Shown: positions 1-9,398 of the stretch, in pieces
Layout: each line of letters begins with the position of its first letter
Position numbering within the stretch: position 1 is the stretch's first letter
Assembly (NCBI RefSeq): GCF_010645075.1
Contig: NZ_JAADZV010000006.1
Span: forward strand, 124,001 to 188,000
Length of the DNA: 64,000 nucleotides
Source of the DNA: Flavobacterium limi
GTDB taxonomy: Bacteria; Bacteroidota; Bacteroidia; Flavobacteriales; Flavobacteriaceae
Reading direction: 5' to 3'
Made by a program: the position numbers and the translations under genes
Notes under the pieces: generated by a model
Databases searched by the model: none
What the model saw: the letters and a program-made list of their open reading frames with translations, nothing else
What the model was told of the DNA's origin: nothing

Positions 1-2050
1 GTTCTCTTTCCTCCTTTAAAGTTTTCCATTTCTGATTTTTGAATCCTTTAATGATGATTTTTGAGGGTAGAAAAATCCAGTGACGCTGATCTTCCAGACA
101 TTGAAATTCTAACGAGTCAAAATCTGCATTATTGCCGTAAATGATTATTTCTGCGTTTTGGCCATACCAACCTGTCCAGTTTACATTAAAGTCTTTATAT
201 CCTTTTATCCCGTCTTGTAGTCCATTTTCTTTTTTTAGGTTAAATTCAGGTTCGGGTTTTGTTGCAAATTCATATTTCAGACTTTCTCCTATATGATCTA
301 CAACATTATTCTGAGCAATGTAGTTCCATTGAGTACTATACTCTTTAGGACTTAAGCCTTCTTCACTAAGTTCGTAAATTCCGAAATCATTACAATTTTT
401 TTCAAAATTCTGAACCCTCTTTACGAGATGATCTTTTACGGAAAATGAATCTCCGTTTTTTTCAAACATTCCGTGTTGCTCTTTTCCATAGAATTTTGCC
501 TGTTCAAAATAGACATATTCTAATGCTAATCTCAGTTTTAAAATCCTCTTTGCGATTACAGGATTATTTTTAGAAATTATTTCAGCCTGACTTATCAACT
601 GATCGTATTGATTCATTGCTGCTGGGGAGAGAAATGTGTTCCGGCTTTCTATCGGGCTGGTATAAATATCAAGATAGCGGTCACCTTTTTCCTGATTTTG
701 AATAAGTAAATCAATATACTTTTTAACTAAGGGAGCAGCATTGCCATAAAATCCATTTAGGAAATCATTCGTTACGGCTTCAGCATCAGTATTGGTGTCC
801 CAAATTATTTTGGCTAAAAGATACTGTCGTAATTCATATAAATCTCCGACAATATCAGCATAACCCTGAACAAATAACCCTTTGACTTTATTTTTTTGGT
901 ATAATTGATAGTTTTTCGAAAAAGTATGAAAGTTCGGAAAAGGAGAGAGATAATTGGTGAATTCAATTGTGTAATCCCATAAATACAAATGTTCTGTAAC
1001 GGTATTCCATTCGTTGAAAGTATTTAAAAAGACCTTGTTGTCTTCTGTTTCTTCGATAGCTTTACCTCGATTCATTTCTATTGGACAAAAAATAGTATAA
1101 ATGTTAGGCTTAATTTTAATGTTTTTGGGAGCCCGATACGTGTGTAAATACGCTAAAGTTGTGATTTTAGTTTTTGGGAATTGTACAGCAATTTTGTTTA
1201 GGAAATAATATAATGATCCTTGCGGGCCTCCGTGTTTTTCATTTAAAACTTTACATTTATCGCATTCGCAATAAACAACATCGTCATTTTGGCTTATTGA
1301 AAAGAAACGTGCATTAGGATTTTGGCTTATAATGTCAGCCATTTTTTTTGAAACAATTTTTACAACATTATCATTGCTCATGCATAATGATTCGCTGTTT
1401 CTCTTGCCTTCGTAAAGGGCAAAAAAGTCCGGGTTAGTTTTAAAATATTCTTTGGCACTTACTAATTTATAAAACGAGTGTCCCCAAATGCCAAAATCAT
1501 CGAGATGCCAATCCAGTTTGTGCCAGTCCCTAAAATTTTCATCGTAGCAATCAGGATAAAATAAGGCCCTATATTCAAAAGAAGGTTTGTAAGTTTTATT
1601 GAAATTTTTTGGAAAAGTTACTTCTGTAAGCTTCGGAATAAAACTGTCTTTTGCAGTATATTTTCTAAAGCCCCATGTCTCCAGTAAAGTATAAATGGCG
1701 TATCGTAACGTCTTTTCATTCGAACCAATGAGATAGATGTTTGTTTTGTCGCTTTTGATGATAAACGAATCGTTTTTACCGATGCTTTCGTTATTAACTT
1801 CAAGAATAATTTTGGGGCTCTCAGCGTTTTCTGATTTATTATTTTGAATTAAAAATGGATTCTCGAAAGCCTGATCTAAGTAGGTTTTTAAAACAACACA
1901 TGCTTTTTGAGCATTTTCATCAGAAGAAACAATAATCACTTCCTGTCCTTTCGTATTTGCTAAATGTAAGGAGTCTTGAGCCATAATTTTGCAGTTTAGA
2001 AAAGATAGGAAAACAACAATGTAAAAAATAATGTGTTGTTTGATTTGCAT
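1..2050 (-). CDS. DUF4838 glycoside-hydrolase-like secreted protein (partial, C-terminus beyond the window)
   Basis: The reading frame stays open from the ATG at 2050 to the left window edge, giving about 683 residues without a stop. Residues 1-25 look like a signal peptide (hydrophobic HIIFYIVVFLSFLNC, then KIMAQDS). Residues about 30-150 resemble the N-terminal accessory domain of GH67-type glycosidases (DENAQKACVVLKTYL; GSNEKTLRYAIYTLLETWGFR). The DUF4838 domain follows, with the typical SISQNDD and YCECDKC motif near residues 253-266. DUF4838 proteins are grouped with carbohydrate-active enzymes, but their reaction is generally unproven. It is the last visible gene of the minus-strand cluster, 112 bases after the YaiO-like barrel gene. 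I infer a periplasmic or surface glycan hydrolase for the polymer made by that cluster, comparable in position to BcsZ or PgaB. The family call is firm; the role is inference. Confidence 0.85.
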   Translation of the reverse strand, partial: MQIKQHIIFYIVVFLSFLNCKIMAQDSLHLANTKGQEVIIVSSDENAQKACVVLKTYLDQAFENPFLIQNNKSENAESPKIILEVNNESIGKNDSFIIKSDKTNIYLIGSNEKTLRYAIYTLLETWGFRKYTAKDSFIPKLTEVTFPKNFNKTYKPSFEYRALFYPDCYDENFRDWHKLDWHLDDFGIWGHSFYKLVSAKEYFKTNPDFFALYEGKRNSESLCMSNDNVVKIVSKKMADIISQNPNARFFSISQNDDVVYCECDKCKVLNEKHGGPQGSLYYFLNKIAVQFPKTKITTLAYLHTYRAPKNIKIKPNIYTIFCPIEMNRGKAIEETEDNKVFLNTFNEWNTVTEHLYLWDYTIEFTNYLSPFPNFHTFSKNYQLYQKNKVKGLFVQGYADIVGDLYELRQYLLAKIIWDTNTDAEAVTNDFLNGFYGNAAPLVKKYIDLLIQNQEKGDRYLDIYTSPIESRNTFLSPAAMNQYDQLISQAEIISKNNPVIAKRILKLRLALEYVYFEQAKFYGKEQHGMFEKNGDSFSVKDHLVKRVQNFEKNCNDFGIYELSEEGLSPKEYSTQWNYIAQNNVVDHIGESLKYEFATKPEPEFNLKKENGLQDGIKGYKDFNVNWTGWYGQNAEIIIYGNNADFDSLEFQCLEDQRHWIFLPSKIIIKGFKNQKWKTLKEERE

Positions 2051-2162
2051 TTTTTAGAATTGATATTGAAGCTCCAGATGAGCCTTGATTTCTCTTTTTT
2101 ATTACAAAATTGACTTCAAACGATTTAAGTATAAATGATTCACTTTTAATTTTCAAATGCTA

Positions 2163-3452
2163 TTACCTGAAGCGGATTTCCCAGGACAGGGCAAGGGTAG
2201 AAATCCAGAAATAATTTCCCTGGTCAAAAGGAATTTCCTGATGAATGATTCCAAGTTGTGCTCCCCAGGCATTTTGTTTATTATGGGTAGAAAAATAATA
2301 AGCCACATTCAGTTTTTGCGATTGCAGGTTTACGATTCGGTCATCATTTTCAAAAAAGTAATTCTGATTGAGTTCAGGCGAAATTCCGGCTCCAATATTG
2401 ATGCCAAAATAATTGTCAGCATCGCTTCTGTATTTTCGGTATGTTAAGGTACCTGAAGAACTTAATCCATTGTCCCCCGGTGTAAAATAAGGACGGAAAG
2501 ACCAGTAATTATTTCCATTGTACCAGGTTACTGAACCGGTGTAAATCATGGTTGTTGTATCGTATTGCAAGCCTCTGAGCCCTGCAGAAACCTCAAAACT
2601 TCTTGGCAGCGATTTAAAAATTTCTGCACCGTATCTGTAATCCGGGAATAATGAAGAACCTGATACACCAAAGTTCAGATATGCATAAGTTCCTTTGGCA
2701 ATTTTTGGATATAAATCGACTTCATACTGAGTTCCGTACTCACCAAGTCTTCTATCGATATTTACCCTCCCAATAATACTTCCGTATTTTGTTTGACGGG
2801 CATATTTTACGGCATTGTAAAACATAGGGTCAAAGACATCAGAGTAAATATTAACTTCTGAAGTGACACCAATTGTATTGTTGAGTACTTTTTTTCTTAA
2901 AGCAGAATCTGATTCTCCTGTTGTAGAATCCTTTGGGATTTCGCTTGATATTGTTTGAACTGCACCTCCTGTAGCTGTTGGAATCATCGAGCTTTCCTGA
3001 GCTCTTTTCTGCAAGTCTAATAATTCGGTGTCATTTGGGAATTTTTTCAATGCTTTTTTGGATAATTTTAAAGCAAGAAAAGGGAATTCTGCCCAGATTT
3101 CATTTTTGATAGCTGCTACCCATGTGGTTTTCCGGTGCTGGTCCTTGCTTAAAATTTTCTGAAATTCGGCCCTTGATTTTTTATAATCCCCATCCCAGGC
3201 ATAAGTCGAAGCTAAAAATTCACGAACATCATGATAATTAGGATATTTAGTCAGAATGTACAATAAAGTATCTTGTGCCTGCTTTCTGTTATTGTTAAAA
3301 GCCATGTCTCGGGCCTTTGTAAATGAAACATCGGGATCTCCACTATATATTTTTTCTTGTCCAGTCATCTCAAACGACGCAGAAAATAAAGTTATAATGA
3401 GAAAAATATAGATTTGAAAAATTCTATGTCCATTTTTTATTAGAGTACCCAT
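2163..3452 (-). CDS. TPR plus YaiO-family outer-membrane beta-barrel protein
   Basis: The 429-residue protein starts with a hydrophobic segment (IFQIYIFLIITLFSASF) fitting a signal peptide. A TPR-like helical module covers about residues 40-155 (FTKARDMAFN, PNYHDVR, WDGDYKK). From about residue 190 the sequence changes to alternating aromatic and polar beta-strand segments ending in WISTLALSWEIRFR, with a terminal aromatic-x-Arg usual for outer-membrane barrels. This order matches the YaiO family (TIGR04390). BcsC and PgaA, the outer-membrane exporters of cellulose and PNAG, share the TPR-then-barrel plan. The gene follows the glycosyltransferase/sulfatase-fold fusion by 23 bases and precedes the DUF4838 gene. 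Export of a glycan across the outer membrane is the inferred role. The TPR part resembles the C-terminus of the upstream fusion protein. Confidence 0.85.
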   Translation of the reverse strand: MGTLIKNGHRIFQIYIFLIITLFSASFEMTGQEKIYSGDPDVSFTKARDMAFNNNRKQAQDTLLYILTKYPNYHDVREFLASTYAWDGDYKKSRAEFQKILSKDQHRKTTWVAAIKNEIWAEFPFLALKLSKKALKKFPNDTELLDLQKRAQESSMIPTATGGAVQTISSEIPKDSTTGESDSALRKKVLNNTIGVTSEVNIYSDVFDPMFYNAVKYARQTKYGSIIGRVNIDRRLGEYGTQYEVDLYPKIAKGTYAYLNFGVSGSSLFPDYRYGAEIFKSLPRSFEVSAGLRGLQYDTTTMIYTGSVTWYNGNNYWSFRPYFTPGDNGLSSSGTLTYRKYRSDADNYFGINIGAGISPELNQNYFFENDDRIVNLQSQKLNVAYYFSTHNKQNAWGAQLGIIHQEIPFDQGNYFWISTLALSWEIRFR

Positions 3453-3475
3453 TACTTATTTTGTATTTGAATTGT

Positions 3476-6400
3476 TTATTGTTTTTTTTTAGATCTTTCG
3501 ATCTTTATATTTATTTCCGGATTTTTCACACCGTTTGACAGTGCTAATTTACCCGTTTCTATCGCTTTTTTATTCTGATCAGACCACCAATATACATCCA
3601 TCAATGCCAGATAGGCATCATCATATAAAGGCATTCTTTTGATAACAATCAGTAACTCATGTTCTGCTTTTTTATATTCACCGTCCCAGCCAAATATTCG
3701 GCCTTTTAAAGTTCGTACATCTGAATAATTGGGTAATTCATTTAATATAAAATCGCATAGCAAAATTGCTGTTTTGTGCTTTTTATTGAAAGCTAACTCC
3801 CTTGCTTTGAAAAACATCTGGTCGGGATTTAGTCCTTTGGTTAGTTTATCGATCTCGATTTGCTCTTCTTTAGTAAAATGAACTCCCTGCTCTTTATTTA
3901 AACTCAATGATTTTGGAATGATTTTGTCTTTTTGTGTCAAATACGCATTCAGCTGTTTAAAGGCATTAAATTCGCCGGTAATCTTATCTAAGATATCATC
4001 GTCACTGATTCTTTCTAAATCAAAATTGTCTTTTATTTTGTACAATTCACCACTCGAATAAAAATATTCTTTATACACATAATCATCAATAGTTCCTTTG
4101 TTTCGTGTCAGTGGAATGCCTTGTGTGTTCCTGAATTCTTTTGCAGTATCAAGACCTTTCCCCATCCACGCCGTTTGATCAAGTCTGTTGAATTTGTAAT
4201 TGTTGAACAAAAAAGAAACCAAACTTGGTGTCACATCCCAGTGCGAAGAAACTGATTTAAACGATTCAGCTCTTTTCAACATGGGACTAAAAATATACAA
4301 AGGTACATGAAAGCGGCATAATTTGTCTTTTTGTGCAATAGGAATCAAACGGTGATCACCTGTAATTATGAAGATGGTATTTTTGTAATCAGGTCTTTTT
4401 GCGTACGCTTCCATATAATTTTTGATGGAATTATCAGTGTAATTCAAACAGGCAAAAATATCCTTATAAGAGCCAATATTTCCTTTTTGCGATTTTAGAT
4501 TTTCATGGGAATTAATGATACCATCAATTTTTTTCAAATATGCATTTTTTTCAGGAAAATCAAAAGGTTCATGATTGGTAAGGGTTTGTATAATATCCAG
4601 TCGGGGAAGCTTCATTTTGTTGGTTTCTATTAGTGCTTTCCTGAAAATTTCAGCGTCAGGATATCCCCAGGAAAAGCCTCCCGAATTGGCTTTTGTCTGA
4701 GTATATTCGGAACCATAATTATTTTTGTCTATCACATTATCAATACCATTCTGATCCAGAAAATTAATTTTTCTATCAAAATTAGCATTATCACCGGAAT
4801 AGAAAGATGTTGTGTACCCATTAGCTTTTAGCACATTTATCAGGGAAAGATGTCTCGGAGACGGATTTAATTCCAAAAAACCTTTTTCTCCATAGGTTAA
4901 TGAGCCTAATAATGAAGAAAGTACGGCAAAAGTTCTTCCTCCATTACTCAAAAAATTCTCCCAATACAATGATTTTGGAATCATCGAATCTAGGTAAGGT
5001 GTAAAACCTGCATATTCATTTTTACCCATAAATTCGGATCCTAAACCTTCAACCACGATAACAACAATATTAGGTTTTTCATTCGTGATATTAAAATAAG
5101 GCGATAAAACGTCCGGGGTCTCTTTAAAAGGTTTTAGTATTGGATATTCCGATTTGAATTTGATGTTTTGAACGCTTTCAGCTATGTTTTTATCTCTTTC
5201 AAAACGAATAATATCTTTGGTTAAAAACGCCAGTTTGTTTTCGTACTTTGAGTCGGATAGGCCGGAAACAAATAGTTTCATTCCACCGGCAATAATAAAT
5301 AGTGCCAATGTTGTTGCTAAAACTATTTTTCCTTTGTCTAGTTTTCTAAAACCAAAATTGATTCCCAAATATAACAAAGGAATTATAAGGAACGGTAAAA
5401 AGAACATAAAGGAAAGCGATTCGGATGCCGTGACAGTTGTGTACATGTCTGAGAAAGAATAGCCCAGCAAATCGGCTCCTAGATTAACAAGTGTTGTAGC
5501 GCTATATTTTACCAATGCAAACTGTATAAGTCCGAAGAGGATAAAAAGTACTGTCATAAATCGTATAGCAAATGTTTTATTTATATACCCAAAGATTATA
5601 AATAAAGGCAAAAGTACCAGACTCACGACTATAGCTGATAAAATGTCATTAACTAATTTATAGGCAATCTCCAGACCAATATTTGGAATTGTAATACCGT
5701 TTGCTATTTTTAAATATGTCTCCGAAAAACTTGATAGCAAAAAGATTAGTACCAAAGATAGGGTGAGATATAAATATTTTAGGTTGTGTGTTAGCATTTG
5801 TTTTATTTTATATTGTAAAAAGTTTTCCTTTTCTTTTATGGTTACAGGATTATCAAAACCTTGCCGCTGCATATTTCCCCAGCTTTGCTCTTTTAGGCTA
5901 AAAAAATTGTAATATCCTTTTAGTGATGCATAAACACAAATAGGATGGTAGCAAAAAGGCTCAATAATGGCCATGAGTACCAAAATAATAATTTCTTTGG
6001 CATTTGCATAATTTTTATAAATAACATCATCCAGAAGGATGGATATAAAAGTTACGATGATGTAAAAGAAATAAACAGTTAACGTAAGATAAAGGAAATT
6101 AACATAATCTTCATGAAAAAAAACGAAGCAAAGAATTAATACCACAGCTCCGATTACTTCCAGAATAGGAATTAAAAATTCAAAAAAGAGAAAATAAGGA
6201 AATATTAGAAATGCCGTTCTTTGGTATTTTGGATTAAAAAACATGTTTTTATGCAGAAACAATGTCTCGACTAATCCTCGTGACCATCGTACACGCTGGC
6301 GTATAAAGACTTCTCTGGTAGCGGGAACCTCAGTCCAGCAGAGTGATTCAGGAATGTATTGTATTGAGAAAGGCAATTTATTATCATACATATATTTTCT

Positions 6401-7258
6401 CATTCGGGTTACCAGTTCCATGTCTTCTCCTAATGATTTATGGAAATACCCTCCGGCTGCGATAGCAATTTCTTTATCAAACATTCCTAAAGCGCCTGAA
6501 ACCAGTAGAAGTCCATTAACTTTGCTCCAGGCCATTCTGCCAAAAAGAAAGGCTCTGACATACTCCAGTTCCTGAAATCGGGGCAGCCAGCCTTTGGGGA
6601 AATGAATTTTAACCAAGAAACCATTTTTTACCTGGCAGGAGTTGGATATCCTGATGCCTGCTCCGGTTGCTATGACTCTTTTTTTCGATTCTATGAACGG
6701 TTTTGCTAATTTTATAATCGTATCACTTTTTAAAATACAATCGACATCGGTACAGATAAATAATGGATATTGGGTAGAATTTATTCCAACATTAACTGCA
6801 TCAGCTTTGCTTTTTGCATTTTCTTTATCCACTACTAAGAGTTTATGATAAAGCGGATTTGTAGATTTATAGTGGCCTCTGACAGTATGAGTTTTAATTT
6901 GCTCCTGATAATAGAAATCAACTTTTACCAGATCAAATTCTTTTATTAATTTCTTTAAGGTACCATCTGAACTCCCGTCATTTACTAATACTATTTCAAA
7001 TTTGGGATAATTTAATGATAGTAAAGATTTAACATTATTTACTACAGTAGCTCCTTCATTGAATGCTGGCGCCACTATCGAAACCCCGGGGATATAATTG
7101 GATTTTATGATAACATTGTCAGGGATGAAATGTTTCGTATTAAGGCTTTTTTTGATTGCATAATAGGACAAACCTGCCAAAATACAATAGAGGATGATAT
7201 AAGTGATTGAAAATGCACCTATGAAATTCGTATAGAAAGATAAAATATCGTCTATCAT
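3476..7258 (-). CDS. Fusion of GT2 glycosyltransferase, LtaS-like sulfatase-fold phosphotransferase and TPR module
   Basis: This 1260-residue protein has three parts. After a membrane segment at 15-35, residues about 57-330 form a processive GT2 domain like PgaC/BcsA, with APAFNEG (63-69), NDGSSDGT (93-100), the DVD metal site (171-173), GEDMELVTR (277-285) and the Q/RxxRW product motif RQRVRW (320-325). Membrane segments follow at about 345-450. Residues 492-665 add about five more membrane helices, as in lipoteichoic acid synthase, and 728-1020 form the alkaline-phosphatase-superfamily domain, with Glu737 in VEGLG, the nucleophile candidate Thr776 in GRTFAVL, Asp968-His969 in GDHR and His1006. 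Residues 1141-1250 are TPR-like. I see no PilZ domain. The start overlaps the HEAT gene by four bases (ATGA), so translation is probably coupled. Gram-negative bacteria lack lipoteichoic acid, so the phosphotransferase domain may decorate the glycan made by the same chain; this is inference. Confidence 0.9.
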   Translation of the reverse strand: MIDDILSFYTNFIGAFSITYIILYCILAGLSYYAIKKSLNTKHFIPDNVIIKSNYIPGVSIVAPAFNEGATVVNNVKSLLSLNYPKFEIVLVNDGSSDGTLKKLIKEFDLVKVDFYYQEQIKTHTVRGHYKSTNPLYHKLLVVDKENAKSKADAVNVGINSTQYPLFICTDVDCILKSDTIIKLAKPFIESKKRVIATGAGIRISNSCQVKNGFLVKIHFPKGWLPRFQELEYVRAFLFGRMAWSKVNGLLLVSGALGMFDKEIAIAAGGYFHKSLGEDMELVTRMRKYMYDNKLPFSIQYIPESLCWTEVPATREVFIRQRVRWSRGLVETLFLHKNMFFNPKYQRTAFLIFPYFLFFEFLIPILEVIGAVVLILCFVFFHEDYVNFLYLTLTVYFFYIIVTFISILLDDVIYKNYANAKEIIILVLMAIIEPFCYHPICVYASLKGYYNFFSLKEQSWGNMQRQGFDNPVTIKEKENFLQYKIKQMLTHNLKYLYLTLSLVLIFLLSSFSETYLKIANGITIPNIGLEIAYKLVNDILSAIVVSLVLLPLFIIFGYINKTFAIRFMTVLFILFGLIQFALVKYSATTLVNLGADLLGYSFSDMYTTVTASESLSFMFFLPFLIIPLLYLGINFGFRKLDKGKIVLATTLALFIIAGGMKLFVSGLSDSKYENKLAFLTKDIIRFERDKNIAESVQNIKFKSEYPILKPFKETPDVLSPYFNITNEKPNIVVIVVEGLGSEFMGKNEYAGFTPYLDSMIPKSLYWENFLSNGGRTFAVLSSLLGSLTYGEKGFLELNPSPRHLSLINVLKANGYTTSFYSGDNANFDRKINFLDQNGIDNVIDKNNYGSEYTQTKANSGGFSWGYPDAEIFRKALIETNKMKLPRLDIIQTLTNHEPFDFPEKNAYLKKIDGIINSHENLKSQKGNIGSYKDIFACLNYTDNSIKNYMEAYAKRPDYKNTIFIITGDHRLIPIAQKDKLCRFHVPLYIFSPMLKRAESFKSVSSHWDVTPSLVSFLFNNYKFNRLDQTAWMGKGLDTAKEFRNTQGIPLTRNKGTIDDYVYKEYFYSSGELYKIKDNFDLERISDDDILDKITGEFNAFKQLNAYLTQKDKIIPKSLSLNKEQGVHFTKEEQIEIDKLTKGLNPDQMFFKARELAFNKKHKTAILLCDFILNELPNYSDVRTLKGRIFGWDGEYKKAEHELLIVIKRMPLYDDAYLALMDVYWWSDQNKKAIETGKLALSNGVKNPEINIKIERSKKKQ

Positions 7259-8316
7259 TTCCTGATGGCTTTAACATGTTCAACCATTTTTTGCACGTCT
7301 TCATTATCTAAAAAATGACTATCAAAATAATTTCGGTTTATTTTATGCAGACAATAAACAGCATCCAGTTTGATGCCTTCATCAGTCCTGGCCTCTAATA
7401 ACTGTGCGATAAAATTTTCTGATTCTGTTGTTCCTATTTTGGCGAGTGTATTAAATATTTCCAGTTTATTTTCGGTGTCCTCATGACTGAAGCGTTTTAT
7501 CAATTCCGTTTCAGCTTCAACAATGAATAAGGAATTAATTGCCAAAATCACTTCATGACGAACCTCTTTGTCATCGTGCTTCAGTAATTCTACTATATTT
7601 TTATTTTCATTATTATAATTGTAAAATATCATCAGTTTAATACCCAATTTTACAATTGTTGCATTGTCAGAAGCGATCCAGTCTTTTAAGTTTGCCGGCA
7701 TTTTTGTTTTTTTATGATGCAGGATATCCATGATATTAATTTCTTCTGCAATTGTAATATCATGAGTAAAATCAATCAGTGATTCCAGTTTATTAGGCCT
7801 TAATGAAATCAATGCTAAAAAAGCCCTGGATTTTATATCTCTGTTTTTGTGATTTAGTAAAGGAGTGATGTAGTTTCTGCCTTTTTTATAGTCTAATGAT
7901 TCAAGTTGAAATAATCCCAGACATTTTAAATAAAAACGACGGCTTTTTAGTAGTTTTTGTGTGTATCTAAATAAATCAAATTGCTCGTAGATATAGTGAA
8001 ATTTATTAGTGACTTCTCCTTTTAAGTTTAATTTCAAAAAAATAATCTCGTTGAGTAATAATTTTTTGCACCAGTTTTTTTCAAAAGGGATTGCTTTTTT
8101 AAATTGCTCTATTTCAGTATGATGATGTGTTTCGTCAAAAGGAGAAAAAATCAGATTAGTCAGAAAGATATCAATTTCATCTTTCGCCTTATGAAATTTG
8201 GGACGAAAGGAGTCGTAACGGTATCTGTTGATGATTAATACTAAAATTAACAGAATACACCCGATGATTAATATGGGTAATATGATTCGGATAAAGTAAT
8301 GAATAAACACTTCCAT
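7255..8316 (-). CDS. Membrane-anchored HEAT-repeat protein
   Basis: The 353-residue protein has one N-terminal membrane helix (about residues 6-28, IRIILPILIIGCILLILVLI), followed by basic residues and a long alpha-helical region. From about residue 130 on, helix pairs typical of HEAT repeats appear, for example HKNRDIKSRAFLALISL, HDDKEVRHEVILAINSL and DEGIKLDAVYCLHKI. The topology suggests a cytoplasmic solenoid tethered to the inner membrane. No catalytic motif is visible. It is the first gene of the minus-strand cluster, and its stop codon overlaps the start of the glycosyltransferase fusion. I infer a scaffold or regulatory partner of the synthase. Its exact family is unknown to me. Confidence 0.8.
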   Translation of the reverse strand: MEVFIHYFIRIILPILIIGCILLILVLIINRYRYDSFRPKFHKAKDEIDIFLTNLIFSPFDETHHHTEIEQFKKAIPFEKNWCKKLLLNEIIFLKLNLKGEVTNKFHYIYEQFDLFRYTQKLLKSRRFYLKCLGLFQLESLDYKKGRNYITPLLNHKNRDIKSRAFLALISLRPNKLESLIDFTHDITIAEEINIMDILHHKKTKMPANLKDWIASDNATIVKLGIKLMIFYNYNNENKNIVELLKHDDKEVRHEVILAINSLFIVEAETELIKRFSHEDTENKLEIFNTLAKIGTTESENFIAQLLEARTDEGIKLDAVYCLHKINRNYFDSHFLDNEDVQKMVEHVKAIRK

Positions 8317-8525
8317 TTTAACAAAAAGTAGTTTGGTGTTATTATTAGACTTAACGAATAATTTATTCCTTATTATCGGAGTTTACATAAAGATAAAGAA
8401 TATTTTAAAGGTATAAAATAAAGGAAACGCTCTTTTTTGGAATAAGAGTCAAATTATAAGGAAGAATTTCAGTAAAGTAGTAACGTTTGGAAGTTGAAAA
8501 TGGATTTTTTTGTAAATAATATATT

Positions 8526-9290
8526 TTAGAATCCTTCAAAAACTCCTAATCCGAATAGTGCGAAGTCATATTTGACAGGATCATTTGGGTCCAGTTTACG
8601 TAACTTTTGATCTAATTCGGCAAGTGCTTTACCGTCATTTTGCCTGCGTGAAAGTAATCCTAACTTTCGGGCTACATTGCCGGAATGAACATCAAGAGGG
8701 CAGGAGAGGGCAGCGGGTGAAATATTTTTCCAGATACCTAAATCGACTCCTTTTGTGTCCTGACGTACCATCCATCTGAGGTACATGTTGATACGTTTTG
8801 CAGCTGAATTATTTAGAGGATCCGAAATATGTTTTTGGGTACGGGGCAAGTGATCAATTTCAAAAAACAGTTTTTTAAATTCGTGAATGCTTTTTTGCAG
8901 GCTGTCTTTTTCCTGATGTTTAGCAAAGACCGTTTCTAAGCCATTATGATTTTTATAAATATGCTGTAAGCCCTTTATAAACCCGGCAAAATCTTTTCCG
9001 TTAAAAGTTCGGTGAACAAAATTTTCGAGTCGCTCTAAATCATTATCAGAATGTGACATGACAAAATCGTAAGGAGTATTGCCCATCAATTCCATCATTT
9101 GATGTGAATTTTTAATAATCATTTTGCGGTTTCCCCAGGCAATCGTTGCACTTAGAAATCCTGCAATTTCAACATCTTCTTTTTGACTGAAAAGATGTGG
9201 AATTTGTACAGGGTCACTTTCTATAAAATCGAGGTTGTTATATTGAATAACTTTTTCGTCAAGGAATTCTTTGAGTTCTTTTTGGGTCAT
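8526..9290 (-). CDS. TIGR02757 family protein (DUF2400)
   Basis: The protein matches TIGR02757, a family of unknown function common in Bacteroidota, with the family-type segments SDPVQIPHLF, GFLSATIAWGNRKMI, RMYLRWMVRQD and LDVHSGNVARKLGLL. The helix-hairpin-like C-terminal region (CPLDVHSGNVAR) recalls the HhH-GPD fold of DNA glycosylases, but I see no verified catalytic pair. I chose the ATG at 9290 (254 residues), because MTQKELKEFLDEKV is where family similarity begins. An upstream in-frame ATG at 9344 would add 18 residues unlike the family. It lies 108 bases after the LolD-like gene in the same direction. Confidence 0.85.
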   Translation of the reverse strand: MTQKELKEFLDEKVIQYNNLDFIESDPVQIPHLFSQKEDVEIAGFLSATIAWGNRKMIIKNSHQMMELMGNTPYDFVMSHSDNDLERLENFVHRTFNGKDFAGFIKGLQHIYKNHNGLETVFAKHQEKDSLQKSIHEFKKLFFEIDHLPRTQKHISDPLNNSAAKRINMYLRWMVRQDTKGVDLGIWKNISPAALSCPLDVHSGNVARKLGLLSRRQNDGKALAELDQKLRKLDPNDPVKYDFALFGLGVFEGF

Positions 9291-9398
9291 GTTTAAATCG
9301 AATGTTCTTGTTATTGTGATGCCTAGCCCGGATGGAAGCGGCATCCTTTTATGGCAGGGTTTGCCAGAAAAGATATAGTGGACAGCCGGAAATTGCTT

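Noticed and set aside
5184..6848. Several open frames on the plus strand inside the glycosyltransferase fusion gene
   Set aside because: They are antisense to a well-supported 1260-residue gene, lack recognisable domains and arise from its codon composition.
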